The notes: generated by a model from the letters alone, not told the origin. A DNA stretch of 64,000 bases from Clostridiales bacterium (GCA_017569285.1 CP069419.1:1922001-1986000); one strand, 5' to 3'; shown: positions 23,891 through 32,354, counted from the stretch's first letter. Translations and numbers: made by a program.

Positions 23891-23918
23891 ATGCGGTCCG
23901 TACTGACACGGACCGCAT
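23891..23918. terminator. Bidirectional terminator between convergent genes
   Basis: ATGCGGTCCGT and its complement flank ACTGAC. There is TTTTCTG on the plus side and CTTTTTATG on the minus side. Confidence 0.85.
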
Positions 23919-23936
23919 TTTCTGTTAAATGAAGGA

Positions 23937-25397
23937 TCAGCCGAGCTCCACAGCCAGGCAGGGAACATACTCGGTGGGAAGCTGCTCCGGCATCTTTACC
24001 GTGAGGACGCCGAACTGGTGGACGAACGGCACCTCGCCCACGCCAAGCAGGCGTACGGAGCGGACCTGCTCCCCTTCGCCGAAGCTGCGCAGCACGGCGC
24101 TTTCGCCGGCCTTTGCGCCCATCATGAAGGCATATACAGTATTGCCTTTGCAGGTGAAGCGGTAGTCGGACGGAGCCCAGGTGATCGCGTCCTCGCGGAA
24201 ATCCTTGAATTCGAGGGCGGATGTGCCTTCGCTGACGGTTTTCCAGGGACGGGTTTCGTAGATGGCCTCGCCATGGACGGCGAACCACTTGGCCAGCTCG
24301 TCCAAGATGAATTCCGCCTCATCGTCGATGGAACCGTCCGGCTTCTGCAGGATGTTGAGCAGCAGGCAGCCGTTCTTGGAAACGACGTCGATGAGGATGT
24401 CGATGATCTCCCGGGGCTTTTTGTATGTCGCTTTGGCATCGTAGAACCATCCGCCGATGCAGGTGTCCGTCTGCCATGGATACTCGCTGGCACCCTTCAG
24501 CAGGGCACGCTCCATATCCAGCACACCGACGCGGTAGATGTCGGCAAAGCGGCTCTTCTGGGTATAGACGGCCTGGTTGGTGCCGTGCACTTCAGCGGAT
24601 TTGTTGTACAGGCGGGCGACGACTTCCAGCCCTTCCCTGTAGCGGTCATCCAGCACATAGTTTTCATTTTCCAGCCAGGTGTCGCAGAAAGGCAGCGCAC
24701 CGTCGGAGTAAAGGAAGTCCGGCGCGTAATTGTCGATCAGCTCGAACATGCAGCGCTTCCAGTAATCATGGAATTTCTCGTTGGCGGTATACCAGGGGGT
24801 GTAGGGCCAGTCGTTGATGGCGTCGGAATATTCATAATTGTCGTGGTAGAAATCCCGCCAGGCCGGATCGTTGCCGTCATACGGGACGCCCTTGTACGGA
24901 CCGTAGGAATCGCAGCCCTTGTTGACGCGCCACCAGCTGAAGGACGCGCCCAGGTGCTCGGTTACACCGAAGGGCAGGTTGTATTTCTGCGCGGCGGCCT
25001 TCCACATGCCCACGATATCCTTGTGCGGGCCGACGTTCATGCTGTTCATGCGGTTCAGTTCCGATGGATAATTGAAGAAGTGGTCATGGTGCATCGCCTG
25101 GGATACGAAATACCGGGCGCCGGCCTTCACGTATTTTTCCATCAGGCGGTCGGGATCAAAGTTCTCCGCCTTCCACAGGGCGCAGATGTCCTTGTAACCG
25201 AATTTGGACGGGTGGCCGTAATGCCGGATATGATAGAGATACTGCGGGGAGCCCTGTACATACATGTTCCGGGCATACCAGTCGCCGCACATCGGCACGC
25301 TCTGCGGGCCCCAGTGGCTCCAGATGCCGAATTTCGCGTTGCGGAACCATTCGGGATACTCGTGCTGCCAGAGGGATTCAAATGTCGCGTCAAACAT
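23937..25397 (-). CDS. Alpha-L-fucosidase, glycoside hydrolase family 29
   Basis: The 486-aa protein has the GH29 layout: WFRNAKFGIWSHWGPQSVP, AKYFVSQAMHHDHFFNY-type metal-free TIM barrel strands, and DFLYSDGALPF holding the likely nucleophile Asp. NGCLLLNILQKPDGSID and VHGEAIYETRPW are also family hallmarks. It removes L-fucose from host or plant glycans. There is no signal peptide, so it is probably intracellular and acts on imported oligosaccharides. AAGGAGGT is 11 bases before the ATG at 25397. A LacI/CcpA-type operator overlaps its promoter. Confidence 0.88.
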   Translation of the reverse strand: MFDATFESLWQHEYPEWFRNAKFGIWSHWGPQSVPMCGDWYARNMYVQGSPQYLYHIRHYGHPSKFGYKDICALWKAENFDPDRLMEKYVKAGARYFVSQAMHHDHFFNYPSELNRMNSMNVGPHKDIVGMWKAAAQKYNLPFGVTEHLGASFSWWRVNKGCDSYGPYKGVPYDGNDPAWRDFYHDNYEYSDAINDWPYTPWYTANEKFHDYWKRCMFELIDNYAPDFLYSDGALPFCDTWLENENYVLDDRYREGLEVVARLYNKSAEVHGTNQAVYTQKSRFADIYRVGVLDMERALLKGASEYPWQTDTCIGGWFYDAKATYKKPREIIDILIDVVSKNGCLLLNILQKPDGSIDDEAEFILDELAKWFAVHGEAIYETRPWKTVSEGTSALEFKDFREDAITWAPSDYRFTCKGNTVYAFMMGAKAGESAVLRSFGEGEQVRSVRLLGVGEVPFVHQFGVLTVKMPEQLPTEYVPCLAVELG

Positions 25398-25444
25398 CGG
25401 TCTGAAAGACCTCCTTATTTTATTCATGGGAATCTGTTACCGGT

Positions 25445-25473
25445 ATTATATCGGACATCGTAAACGTTTACAA
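25445..25473 (-). promoter_or_regulatory. Fucosidase promoter with cre-like operator
   Basis: On the minus strand TTGTAA and TATAAT are 17 bases apart. The perfect palindrome GTAAACGTTTAC (25460-25471) covers the -35 and the spacer. TGTAAACGTTTACG fits the CcpA/LacI-family consensus and would block RNA polymerase. Confidence 0.8.
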
Positions 25474-25495
25474 GCATGATTTTTCCATATTCGCC

Positions 25496-25524
25496 TTGAA
25501 GAACAGGCGCCGATTGGGTACAAT
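25496..25524 (+). promoter_or_regulatory. Promoter of the GNAT-NUDIX-GNAT operon
   Basis: TTGAAG and TACAAT are 17 bases apart. A dyad CCGATT-N6-AATCGG (25510-25527) spans the -10, so it may be regulated. Confidence 0.6.
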
Positions 25525-25604
25525 CGGATGAAAAGGGGCGCCGGAACGGACGGGGAGAGGTCCGGAAAGACCGGCAGACCGGAAACAATGGATGGAGGAT
25601 GAAC

Positions 25605-26132
25605 ATGAAACTGCTGGAACCGATCCGGACACCGAGACTGGTGATCCGGTCCTATACAAACGCGGACAGGGAGTTTCTCCTGTCCACCTGGGGTGACCGG
25701 GAAAACGGAAAATACATGGTCGATCCCGCAAGGGAGAACCAGGATGAGCGGTATCTGTCCCTGATTGACAAAATGGAAGATGAGCCGAACGGATACTACC
25801 TGATCGCAGAGCTGCGGGAGGACGGGTCGCGCGTCGGCACCTGCTGTGCGTTTCCGGAGAACGGGAATTACGATATCGGCTACTGCATTGCCAAAGACCA
25901 CTGGCGGGAAGACCTGGGAACCGAGATGATCGGCGCGCTACTGCAGTGGATCCGGGCGCAGGGCGGCACGTCCGCCAGCGGCGAGATCGCGGACCGGAAC
26001 GCGGGTTCAGTCGCGCTGGCCCGGAAGCTCGGGTTTATGCCGGATGAGGAAACCCGGTATAAGAAGTGGGGCGAAGAGACGTATTTCGACGCACATATTT
26101 ACCGGGTGGACCTGACAAAGGAAGGCAAGTAA
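25605..26132 (+). CDS. GNAT family N-acetyltransferase, RimJ/RimL-like
   Basis: The 175-aa protein starts LLEPIRTPRLVIRSYTNADR, the RimJ/RimL-like N-terminus. YDIGYCIAKDHWREDLGTEM is motif A, although the usual GxG loop is replaced by EDLGTE. It ends with EIADRNAGSVALARKLGFMP. GGAGG is 6 bases before the ATG at 25605. It heads a three-gene run with a NUDIX hydrolase and another GNAT. The acceptor is unknown. Confidence 0.85.
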   Translation: MKLLEPIRTPRLVIRSYTNADREFLLSTWGDRENGKYMVDPARENQDERYLSLIDKMEDEPNGYYLIAELREDGSRVGTCCAFPENGNYDIGYCIAKDHWREDLGTEMIGALLQWIRAQGGTSASGEIADRNAGSVALARKLGFMPDEETRYKKWGEETYFDAHIYRVDLTKEGK

Positions 26133-26152
26133 CCGGCAGGGGGAGAAAACAG

Positions 26153-26602
26153 ATGGAACGGACGGAACGGGTAACCCTGACCAACCTGTGCATGATCGTG
26201 AACGGTACCAAAATCCTGGTGCAGGACAAGGTCGGCGGCGATGCGGGCGGGATCATCCTGCCCGGCGGCCATGTGGAGGAGCATGAGCCGGTGGTGGATT
26301 CCGTGATCCGCGAAATGAAGGAGGAAACCGGGCTGGATATCCGGAACCCCCGCCTGTGCGGAATCAAGGAATGGATCAACGAGGACGGATCCCGGTATGT
26401 GGTGTTCCTGTTCCGGGCGGAGGAGTTCTCCGGGGAGCTGGTTTCCTCGGAGGAGGGCCGCGTATTCTGGATGGAAAAGGAAGACGTGCTGAAATCCCGG
26501 TGGATCTGGCATATGGACTGCCTGATGAAAATCATCGCGGACGGGGAATATACGGAGCTGTACCTGGATTCCGCAGACGATTGGAAGCCGGTGCTGAAAT
26601 GA
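26153..26602 (+). CDS. NUDIX hydrolase, MutT-like
   Basis: The 149-aa protein has a full NUDIX box: GGHVEEHEPVVDSVIREMKE followed by ETGLDI (about residues 38-63). The opening VTLTNLCMIVNGTKILVQDK resembles 8-oxo-dGTP diphosphatases. It likely cleaves oxidised or other nucleoside triphosphates. GGGGGAG precedes the ATG. Its stop overlaps the start of the next GNAT gene (ATGA), so the two are translationally coupled. Confidence 0.87.
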   Translation: MERTERVTLTNLCMIVNGTKILVQDKVGGDAGGIILPGGHVEEHEPVVDSVIREMKEETGLDIRNPRLCGIKEWINEDGSRYVVFLFRAEEFSGELVSSEEGRVFWMEKEDVLKSRWIWHMDCLMKIIADGEYTELYLDSADDWKPVLK

Positions 26603-27114
26603 CGGGCATGATGGAAACCGCCCGGCTGGTGATCCGGCCGATGGCGGATGCGGATGAAGACGCGTTCATCCGGGGAATCGGCGACCGGAATCTCCGGGTG
26701 ATGTACGGATTCCCGGCGGAGATGGACGAAAGCTTTCCGCCCCGGATATTCCGGCAGTTCCGCAGCTTGCCCGGTGCCTGCGCGCTCGAGGAAAAGGAAA
26801 CCGGGGAGATGACCGGCTTCCTGCTGGACGTGGCACCGGAGCTTCCGGAAGAGATTTCCGCCCGGCTGCCGGGAAAGGGCAGAACGCTGGCATACGCGGT
26901 ATATCCGAAATACCAGCGCCGGGGATATATGCGGGAAGCCCTGCGGGAATATATCCGCCAGGCTTTTGTAATGACGGATACGGCGTACATCCACTGCGGC
27001 CGTTTTCCGGAAAACCTGCCGAGCGAAAAGCTGCTGCGCGGCCTGGGTTTCCGGGAGTTTTCACGGCATACGGCGGGGAAAAAAGAGATCGTGGATGAGG
27101 TTTTCTTCCGCTGA
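26599..27114 (+). CDS. GNAT family N-acetyltransferase
   Basis: The 171-aa protein opens with ETARLVIRPMADADEDAFIR (RimJ-like). LAYAVYPKYQRRGYMREALR is motif A with the RRGYM loop. The C-terminus SEKLLRGLGFREFSRH is the usual last helix and strand. The start is fixed by the ATGA overlap with the NUDIX gene. There is no hairpin between it and the MerR gene downstream, but that gene has its own promoter. The substrate is unknown. Confidence 0.84.
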   Translation: MTGMMETARLVIRPMADADEDAFIRGIGDRNLRVMYGFPAEMDESFPPRIFRQFRSLPGACALEEKETGEMTGFLLDVAPELPEEISARLPGKGRTLAYAVYPKYQRRGYMREALREYIRQAFVMTDTAYIHCGRFPENLPSEKLLRGLGFREFSRHTAGKKEIVDEVFFR

Positions 27115-27135
27115 AAAATTTTTTTCAAAAAGGTG

Positions 27136-27166
27136 TTGACCTTGCACTGAACTGCAATGATACCCT
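27136..27166 (+). promoter_or_regulatory. MerR-type promoter with 19-bp spacer
   Basis: TTGACC and TACCCT are 19 bases apart, with TTGCA-N6-TGCAA in the spacer. It lies directly before the MerR gene at 27188, so autoregulation is likely. Confidence 0.7.
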
Positions 27167-27187
27167 TCAGCCAGGGAGGTAAGAGAT

Positions 27188-28072
27188 ATGATCACAATCC
27201 AGGGATTCGCCCGGCTCTGCGGATGCAACACCCAGACCCTGCGTTACTATGACCGGATCGGCCTGCTGGCCCCTGCGAAGGTGGACCAGTGGACGGGCTA
27301 CCGGTACTATGAGGAAGACCAGGCGATGATGTTCGTGAAGATCAAGAACCTGCAGCAGGCTGATTTTTCCATCGAGGAGATCAAAGGACTTCTCGGGAAG
27401 GAAGACAGTTTCCTGATGGAGGCGCTGGAGCAGAAGATCACCGAGCAGGAGCAGAAGCTGGAGCAGATCCGGAAAATACAAAGATCGTACCTCGAAGAAA
27501 CCATGAATATGCAGAACATCGTGGACACAATTACCGGTTATGTGGGAGAACGGCTGGACAATCCGGCAATGTGGGAAGAATTCGGACTGGGCAAGGATGA
27601 TGAAACGGAAATCACGGCCAAAGTGCATGAGCTGCTGGCGGACTGGCTGCTCGAGTGCCGGAAAACGGGCGATGAGGTTTCCCTGACGGCGGACGACAAA
27701 ACGATCAGCGGACTGAAGGATATCGCGAAAAAGGTAAAGAAGGGTCAGCTGGATGACGCGGAAGAACTGATGCTGACCCGCGGGAAGCAGGAAATCGAAA
27801 GGGAAATCCCCGCCGGCGCGGAAAAGGTGCTCGAACGCAGCGGATGGGACCACATTTCAGACTTTATCGGTGAACTGCCGGATCTGGGGAACGGAAAACA
27901 GAAATACTTCCTGTTCTGCGTCCGCGAAGGCAGCCCGGTGATTGACTTTGGCTTCCCGACGATGGTGCTGGCCGTAATGGCCGCGAAGTTCAACGCGATG
28001 GACGGCGGGATGACCTGCAAAACCGCGCTGAGCGATGACGGACAGAACCATTTTGAACTGTACGTAAAGTAA
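27188..28072 (+). CDS. MerR family transcriptional regulator
   Basis: The 294-aa protein has the MerR winged helix-turn-helix at residues 1-70 (CGCNTQTLRYYDRIGLLAPA, GYRYYEEDQ), then a dimerisation coiled coil (about 80-115). An effector domain of about 175 residues follows that I cannot assign to a known class; it ends with DFGFPTMVLAVMAAKFNAMDG. MerR proteins bend promoters with long spacers to activate transcription, and its own promoter has a 19-bp spacer with a dyad. GGGAGGT precedes the ATG. The likely inducer is a small molecule. Confidence 0.88.
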   Translation: MITIQGFARLCGCNTQTLRYYDRIGLLAPAKVDQWTGYRYYEEDQAMMFVKIKNLQQADFSIEEIKGLLGKEDSFLMEALEQKITEQEQKLEQIRKIQRSYLEETMNMQNIVDTITGYVGERLDNPAMWEEFGLGKDDETEITAKVHELLADWLLECRKTGDEVSLTADDKTISGLKDIAKKVKKGQLDDAEELMLTRGKQEIEREIPAGAEKVLERSGWDHISDFIGELPDLGNGKQKYFLFCVREGSPVIDFGFPTMVLAVMAAKFNAMDGGMTCKTALSDDGQNHFELYVK

Positions 28073-28093
28073 AGAATTTGAGGAGAGAAAACC

Positions 28094-29383
28094 ATGCTGC
28101 GCCTGGGATTTGCAGAGGTGGATATTACGCCGGATCGGCCGGTGGAGCTGGTCGGTTTTCACCGGAAGGACAACCGCTCAAAGGGTGTCCTGAAGCCTTT
28201 GCTTGCCCAGGCGGCTGTATTTGAAGCGGATGAGCGGTGCTGCCTGGTCACGGTCGACAGCATCGGCTTTACGAAGGAACTGACCGACGGGCTGCGGGAA
28301 CGGGTGTGCCGGATCCTGGATGTGGCGCCGGAAAAGGTGATGGTCTGCTTTTCCCATACGCATGCCGCGCCGGAAGCGGACTTTGAACGGGAATACTATG
28401 AGGAAACCTGCCGCCGGATTGAGGGTGCGGTTTCCCGGGCAAAAGGGAATATGGAACCGGCTGCCGCTGGTTGGGGAAACGCGCATGCATCCATCGGGGT
28501 AAACCGCCGGAAGGTTTCCGACGCGACGGATAACCGGATCGGAATCCTGAAGGTATGCCGCGCGGCGGACGGGACGCCGAAGCTGCTGGTGCTGCGGGTT
28601 ACGGCACATGCGAATGTGCTGAAGCGCGACAACTGTCGGATCTCCCCGGATTATTTCGGAAGTCTCCGGGAAACGGCCGGAAAGAAATTCGGCTGCCCGG
28701 TGATGGTGGTCCAGGGCGCGGCCGGCAATACGGCGCCGAAGTATTTCTGCTCCGACGAGACCCCGGTGGACACGACGGGCAGCCAATATATCCGGAGTGA
28801 CACTGCCCTGGAGGATATGGCGGATGTGATTACCGGCAGTGTGGAGGAAGTGTACGGGAAAATCCGGTTGCAGGAGGACTGCGGTGTCCGGGTGTATTCC
28901 CGGTGGATCCGGCTGGAATCGGATGTGCCCGGCCGGGAAGAGGCGCTGCGTGTGGCCGGGGAGGCCCGGACACTGTGCGGGATTACGGATTCAGGCTGGG
29001 CGGACAAAGTCGCCCGCCTGAATGCAGCCGGGGTCCATGTCCAGGAGGAGGACGTGGAGGTCCAGTACCTGGCGGTCGGGGACGGCTGCCTGTGCGGCGC
29101 CCCGTATGAGCTGATGGTCGGCTTTGCGCTGGAAACGGAAAAGCTCCTGGAGAATGAGTTTTTCTACGCGAACGGCTATACCAACGGAAACCTGCTGTAT
29201 TTCCCGACGGAAGAGGAATTCGACGTCGGCGGGTACGAGGTGTTCTGGTCCATGCTGATTTACTGGCCGTATGTGGACCGGGTATATCCATTCCGGCGGG
29301 AATCCGCGTCAAAGCTGATCCGGTTTATGGCGGAAAACGCACCGGCGGGTTTTGACCACAGCGGAAGGAATGTCCCGGACTGA
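28094..29383 (+). CDS. Neutral/alkaline ceramidase-like (N-terminal domain) protein
   Basis: The 429-aa protein starts LRLGFAEVDITPDRPVELVG and has VMVCFSHTHAAPEA, WGNAHASIGVNRR and MVVQGAAGNTAPKYF, all typical of the neutral/alkaline non-lysosomal ceramidase N-terminal domain. This includes the zinc-binding SHTHAAP and the GAAGN turn. It lacks a signal peptide and the C-terminal Ig-like domain of true ceramidases, so it probably hydrolyses another amide or ester. GAGGAGAG lies before the ATG, 21 bases after the MerR gene, suggesting that it is a target of that regulator. Confidence 0.82.
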   Translation: MLRLGFAEVDITPDRPVELVGFHRKDNRSKGVLKPLLAQAAVFEADERCCLVTVDSIGFTKELTDGLRERVCRILDVAPEKVMVCFSHTHAAPEADFEREYYEETCRRIEGAVSRAKGNMEPAAAGWGNAHASIGVNRRKVSDATDNRIGILKVCRAADGTPKLLVLRVTAHANVLKRDNCRISPDYFGSLRETAGKKFGCPVMVVQGAAGNTAPKYFCSDETPVDTTGSQYIRSDTALEDMADVITGSVEEVYGKIRLQEDCGVRVYSRWIRLESDVPGREEALRVAGEARTLCGITDSGWADKVARLNAAGVHVQEEDVEVQYLAVGDGCLCGAPYELMVGFALETEKLLENEFFYANGYTNGNLLYFPTEEEFDVGGYEVFWSMLIYWPYVDRVYPFRRESASKLIRFMAENAPAGFDHSGRNVPD

Positions 29384-29396
29384 CGGTAAATTTCCC

Positions 29397-29427
29397 TTGA
29401 CTTAGAGGCGGCTTCAAGGTTTAGCAT
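29397..29427 (+). promoter_or_regulatory. MerR-type promoter (19-bp spacer) before the nitroreductase
   Basis: TTGACT and TAGCAT are 19 bases apart and begin with TTGACTTAGAG, as in the promoters at 44152-44182 and 40956-40986. The transcript would start inside the terminator stem at 29407-29449. Confidence 0.5.
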
Positions 29428-29449
29428 AACCGTGAAGCCGCTTTTCTTT
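29407..29449 (+). terminator. Rho-independent terminator after the ceramidase-like gene
   Basis: GCGGCTTCA pairs with TGAAGCCGC, with an inner GGTT/AACC pair. TTTTCTTTT follows. It overlaps the nitroreductase promoter. Confidence 0.85.
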
Positions 29450-29483
29450 TATGGACATAACGCCTGATGAAGGAGGAATCATC

Positions 29484-30002
29484 ATGAACGAGACCCTGAA
29501 GACCCTTGAGGAACGCCGCAGCTGCCGCAGCTACAAGCCCGATCCCATTCCGGCGGAAGTCATGGACCAGATCCTGGAAGCCGGCACCTATGCCGCGACC
29601 GGCATGGGCAAGCAGTCCCCGATCATGATTGCCGTGACCGATAAGGCCATGCGGGACCGCCTCTCGAAGATGAATGCCGCGGTGATGAGTGCAAACAACG
29701 ATCCTTTCTATGGCGCTCCGGCGCTTATCATCGTGCTGGCCAACCGTGCCGTGGGCACTTACCTGTATGACGGAAGCCTGGTCATGGGTAACCTGATGAA
29801 CGCTGCCCACTCCCTGGGAATTGCCAGCTGCTGGATTCACCGGGCGAAGGAAGAGTTTGACAGCGAGGAAGGCAAGGCCATCCTGAAGGACCTGGGAATC
29901 GAAGGCGATTACGAAGGCATCGGCCACTGCATCCTGGGTTATGCCGACGGGGAAATCCGGCCGGCGGCGCCGCGGAAGGAAAACTACATCTACCGGATCT
30001 GA
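29484..30002 (+). CDS. Nitroreductase family protein
   Basis: The 172-aa protein has the short nitroreductase fold: LEERRSCRSYKPDPIP (FMN phosphate contact RRSxRxY), YAATGMGKQSPI, NLMNAAHSLGIASCWIHRA and GHCILGYADGEIRP. These enzymes bind FMN and use NAD(P)H to reduce nitro groups, quinones or other electrophiles. The length is at the small end of the family. AAGGAGG precedes the ATG. Its MerR-type promoter suggests induction by a toxic or oxidative compound. Confidence 0.9.
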   Translation: MNETLKTLEERRSCRSYKPDPIPAEVMDQILEAGTYAATGMGKQSPIMIAVTDKAMRDRLSKMNAAVMSANNDPFYGAPALIIVLANRAVGTYLYDGSLVMGNLMNAAHSLGIASCWIHRAKEEFDSEEGKAILKDLGIEGDYEGIGHCILGYADGEIRPAAPRKENYIYRI

Positions 30003-30022
30003 TCCTGAAACCGGATCAGCAG

Positions 30023-30048
30023 AAGCATCACTTCGGTGGTGCTTTTTT
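30023..30048 (+). terminator. Rho-independent terminator of the nitroreductase
   Basis: AAGCATCAC pairs with GTGGTGCTT (one wobble pair) across TTCG, followed by TTTT. Confidence 0.85.
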
Positions 30049-30091
30049 CATGGCGGAACGGTGCGGAAGCCTATGATTGCGGGCTTGTCCA

Positions 30092-30100
30092 TGGTATAAT
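30092..30100 (+). promoter_or_regulatory. Extended -10 promoter of the DNA polymerase IV gene
   Basis: TGGTATAAT is a perfect extended -10 with no clear -35. It lies 28 bases before the TTG start at 30128. Confidence 0.6.
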
Positions 30101-30127
30101 CAGAAGAACGGAAAGGAGGCGGGGAGA

Positions 30128-31429
30128 TTGCCGGAACGGCTGATTTTTCACTGTGACTGCAACAACTTCTTTGCCTCCTGCGAATGCCTGGAGCGGCCGG
30201 AGCTGAAGGATGTCCCGATGGCGGTGGCCGGGGATCCGGAAAACCGCGTCGGAATTGTGGTGGCAAAGAACGAAATTGCCAAGAAGTACGGCGTGAAGAC
30301 CACGGACACCGTATGGCAGGCCCGGAAGAAATGCCCGGATATCGTTTTCGTGCCGCCGCGGCACTGGTACTACAAGGAAGTGTCCGACCGGGTCAACGCG
30401 GTTTACAGGGATTATACCGACTATGTGGAGCCGGCATCCATCGACGAATCCTACCTGGATCTTTCCGGCACACTGGAGTACTACCGGATGACGGCCCGGG
30501 AGCTGGCGGATACCATCCGCGCCCGGGTCAAAAGGGAAATCGGAATAACGATCTCCGTCGGTGTAGCGAACAACAAGATCTTCGCGAAGATGGGATCGGA
30601 TTACAAAAAGCCAGATGCAACCACTGTAATCCTGGGGGAGGATTACAAAACCATCCTCTGGCCGCTGCCGGTGTCCGACCTGATGTTTGCAGGGAAGGCA
30701 TCCGTCCAGCTGCTGAACCAGAAGGGCATCCATACCGTCGGGGACCTGGCAGTGCAGCCGAAGGCGCATGTGGTTTCCATGCTGGGAAAGGGCGGCGAAT
30801 CCCTCTGGATCTTTGCCAACGGACTGGATACGGAACCCGTGCGCAAATGGGGTGATGTGCCGGAGGTGAAGTCCGTTTCCCACGGGATGACCTTCCGGCG
30901 TGACCTGGTAACCCGGGAAGAGATTGAAACCGGCGTGGCGGTACAGGCGGACCGGATTGCCATGAGCCTGCGCCGGCAGGAGCTGAAGGGGTCTGTGATC
31001 ACCGTGCAGATCAAGACGCCGCAGCTGGTAACCATCTCCCGGCAGGTATCCCTGAATCACTATACCTGGCTGGAGCATGAGATCCGCGAGGTGGCGATGA
31101 AGCTGATTGAGGAGCACTGGCATATCGGCGATCCGATCCGGGCAATCACCGTTGGGGTCAGCAAGCTGGTACCCGGGAGTGAAGCGGCAGAGCAGCTGGA
31201 CCTGTTTGACCTGATGGGGAGCGGGAACGGGAACGGCAGCAAAGACCGGGAACGGCAGGACAAAATGGAGGCGGCGGTGGACGCACTCCGCCGGAAAATG
31301 GGGAATACGGCGGTGACGCTCGGCGTGCAGCAGAACAATGAGATCGGCATCCGGCGGGAGTGGAAAAAGAAAAAGGAAGACAATGGAGGAAAAGACAATG
31401 GAGAAGGAACAGATCCAGGCATTATTTGA
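30128..31429 (+). CDS. dinB: DNA polymerase IV (Y family)
   Basis: The 433-aa protein is a Y-family translesion polymerase. HCDCNNFFASCECLERPEL holds the first catalytic Asp and the steric residues, and PASIDESYLDLSG the catalytic DE pair. ISVGVANNKIFAKMGSDYKK is the palm/fingers motif. The start is TTG at 30128, with AAAGGAGG 8 bases before it; the ATG at 30077 is upstream of the promoter and so is excluded. The C-terminus is Lys- and Asn-rich. Its last 32 bases overlap the metalloprotease-like gene. Confidence 0.92.
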   Translation: MPERLIFHCDCNNFFASCECLERPELKDVPMAVAGDPENRVGIVVAKNEIAKKYGVKTTDTVWQARKKCPDIVFVPPRHWYYKEVSDRVNAVYRDYTDYVEPASIDESYLDLSGTLEYYRMTARELADTIRARVKREIGITISVGVANNKIFAKMGSDYKKPDATTVILGEDYKTILWPLPVSDLMFAGKASVQLLNQKGIHTVGDLAVQPKAHVVSMLGKGGESLWIFANGLDTEPVRKWGDVPEVKSVSHGMTFRRDLVTREEIETGVAVQADRIAMSLRRQELKGSVITVQIKTPQLVTISRQVSLNHYTWLEHEIREVAMKLIEEHWHIGDPIRAITVGVSKLVPGSEAAEQLDLFDLMGSGNGNGSKDRERQDKMEAAVDALRRKMGNTAVTLGVQQNNEIGIRREWKKKKEDNGGKDNGEGTDPGII

Positions 31430-31859
31430 CAAATACTGCCGGAAACTGAGAATCACACCCCAGTGGGATGTGAAGCTGGAACTGGTGGAGGATCCCGACT
31501 GGCCGAAAACCGGGGATTTCAGGATTGACTGTGAGGATCGGAAAGCAATCCTGATGCTGAATGCGAGGAACCCGAGGCAGGACAGCATGGAGGAAGTGAT
31601 CATCCACGAGCTGATGCACATCAAGCTGTATCCGCTGGACCAGATGACGGAAAGCATGATCCTCAGTACCTTTCCGGAGGAATCTCCGGCGCAGGATTTC
31701 GCCTATCGCCAGTTTTTTACCACGCTGGAGCAGACGGTGGAAGAGCTGGCCAAGTGTTTCCTGCTGGAGTTCGGGGAAGACCGGGAGCTCTCCTACGGAC
31801 GGTGCAGGACGAAAAAGTCCTTCAACGACCTGTATGACGGGCTCAGGAACCTGGAATAA
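31398..31859 (+). CDS. Small HExxH metalloprotease-like protein
   Basis: The 153-aa protein contains VIIHELMHIKL, an HExxH zinc motif near residue 73. EQTVEELAKCFLLEF lies downstream and could supply the third ligand. It has no signal peptide, so it acts in the cytoplasm. Small single-domain proteins of this kind include immunity and DNA-damage related peptidases such as ImmA, but the match is not specific. It overlaps dinB by 32 bases, starting at an ATG with GGAGG just before it, so it is translationally coupled. Confidence 0.7.
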   Translation: MEKEQIQALFDKYCRKLRITPQWDVKLELVEDPDWPKTGDFRIDCEDRKAILMLNARNPRQDSMEEVIIHELMHIKLYPLDQMTESMILSTFPEESPAQDFAYRQFFTTLEQTVEELAKCFLLEFGEDRELSYGRCRTKKSFNDLYDGLRNLE

Positions 31860-31885
31860 AAAAGAGATAGATTTGGAGGAAAACC

Positions 31886-32341
31886 ATGGCGATTATTGTA
31901 AAATCGTATACGGAGGACCGGATTGATGACGTTCTCCGCTTTGAACACGATATCCGCATTGAGGAGGAATGGGGCTGGGAGATCAATGAGGAATACCTGA
32001 AGAGCGTCCGGGCATGTTTCCGGGACGAATCCTTCCGGGATTCCATTTCCCTGCTGGCCTATATGGATGGGAAGGTGGTCGGCCGGATTGACTCCACCAT
32101 GATCAAAAGCCGGTTTGATGGCTCCACCAAGGCATACCTGGACTGGATCTGCGTGGTGAAGAATTACCGCCACCGCGGGGTGGCCCAGGCGCTGATGGCG
32201 GAGCTGCGGAAGCAGCTGAAGGAGCGGGGAATCGATACCATGATTGCCCTGACGGCGTCCAACGAGGAAGCCCAGCGCTTCTACAAATCGGTCCCGGACT
32301 CATCGATGCATGATATCGGGATCTGGATTGATATCAAGTAA
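31886..32341 (+). CDS. GNAT family N-acetyltransferase
   Basis: The 151-aa protein has YLDWICVVKNYRHRGVAQAL as motif A (about residues 78-97), with the RHRGVA acetyl-CoA loop, and ALTASNEEAQRFYKSVPDSS at the C-terminus. The N-terminal DVLRFEHDIRIEEEWGWE is acidic. GGAGG lies 6 bases before the ATG. It is the last gene of the dinB operon, before a strong terminator. The acceptor is unknown. Confidence 0.85.
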   Translation: MAIIVKSYTEDRIDDVLRFEHDIRIEEEWGWEINEEYLKSVRACFRDESFRDSISLLAYMDGKVVGRIDSTMIKSRFDGSTKAYLDWICVVKNYRHRGVAQALMAELRKQLKERGIDTMIALTASNEEAQRFYKSVPDSSMHDIGIWIDIK

Positions 32342-32354
32342 ATCAATGATTGGC

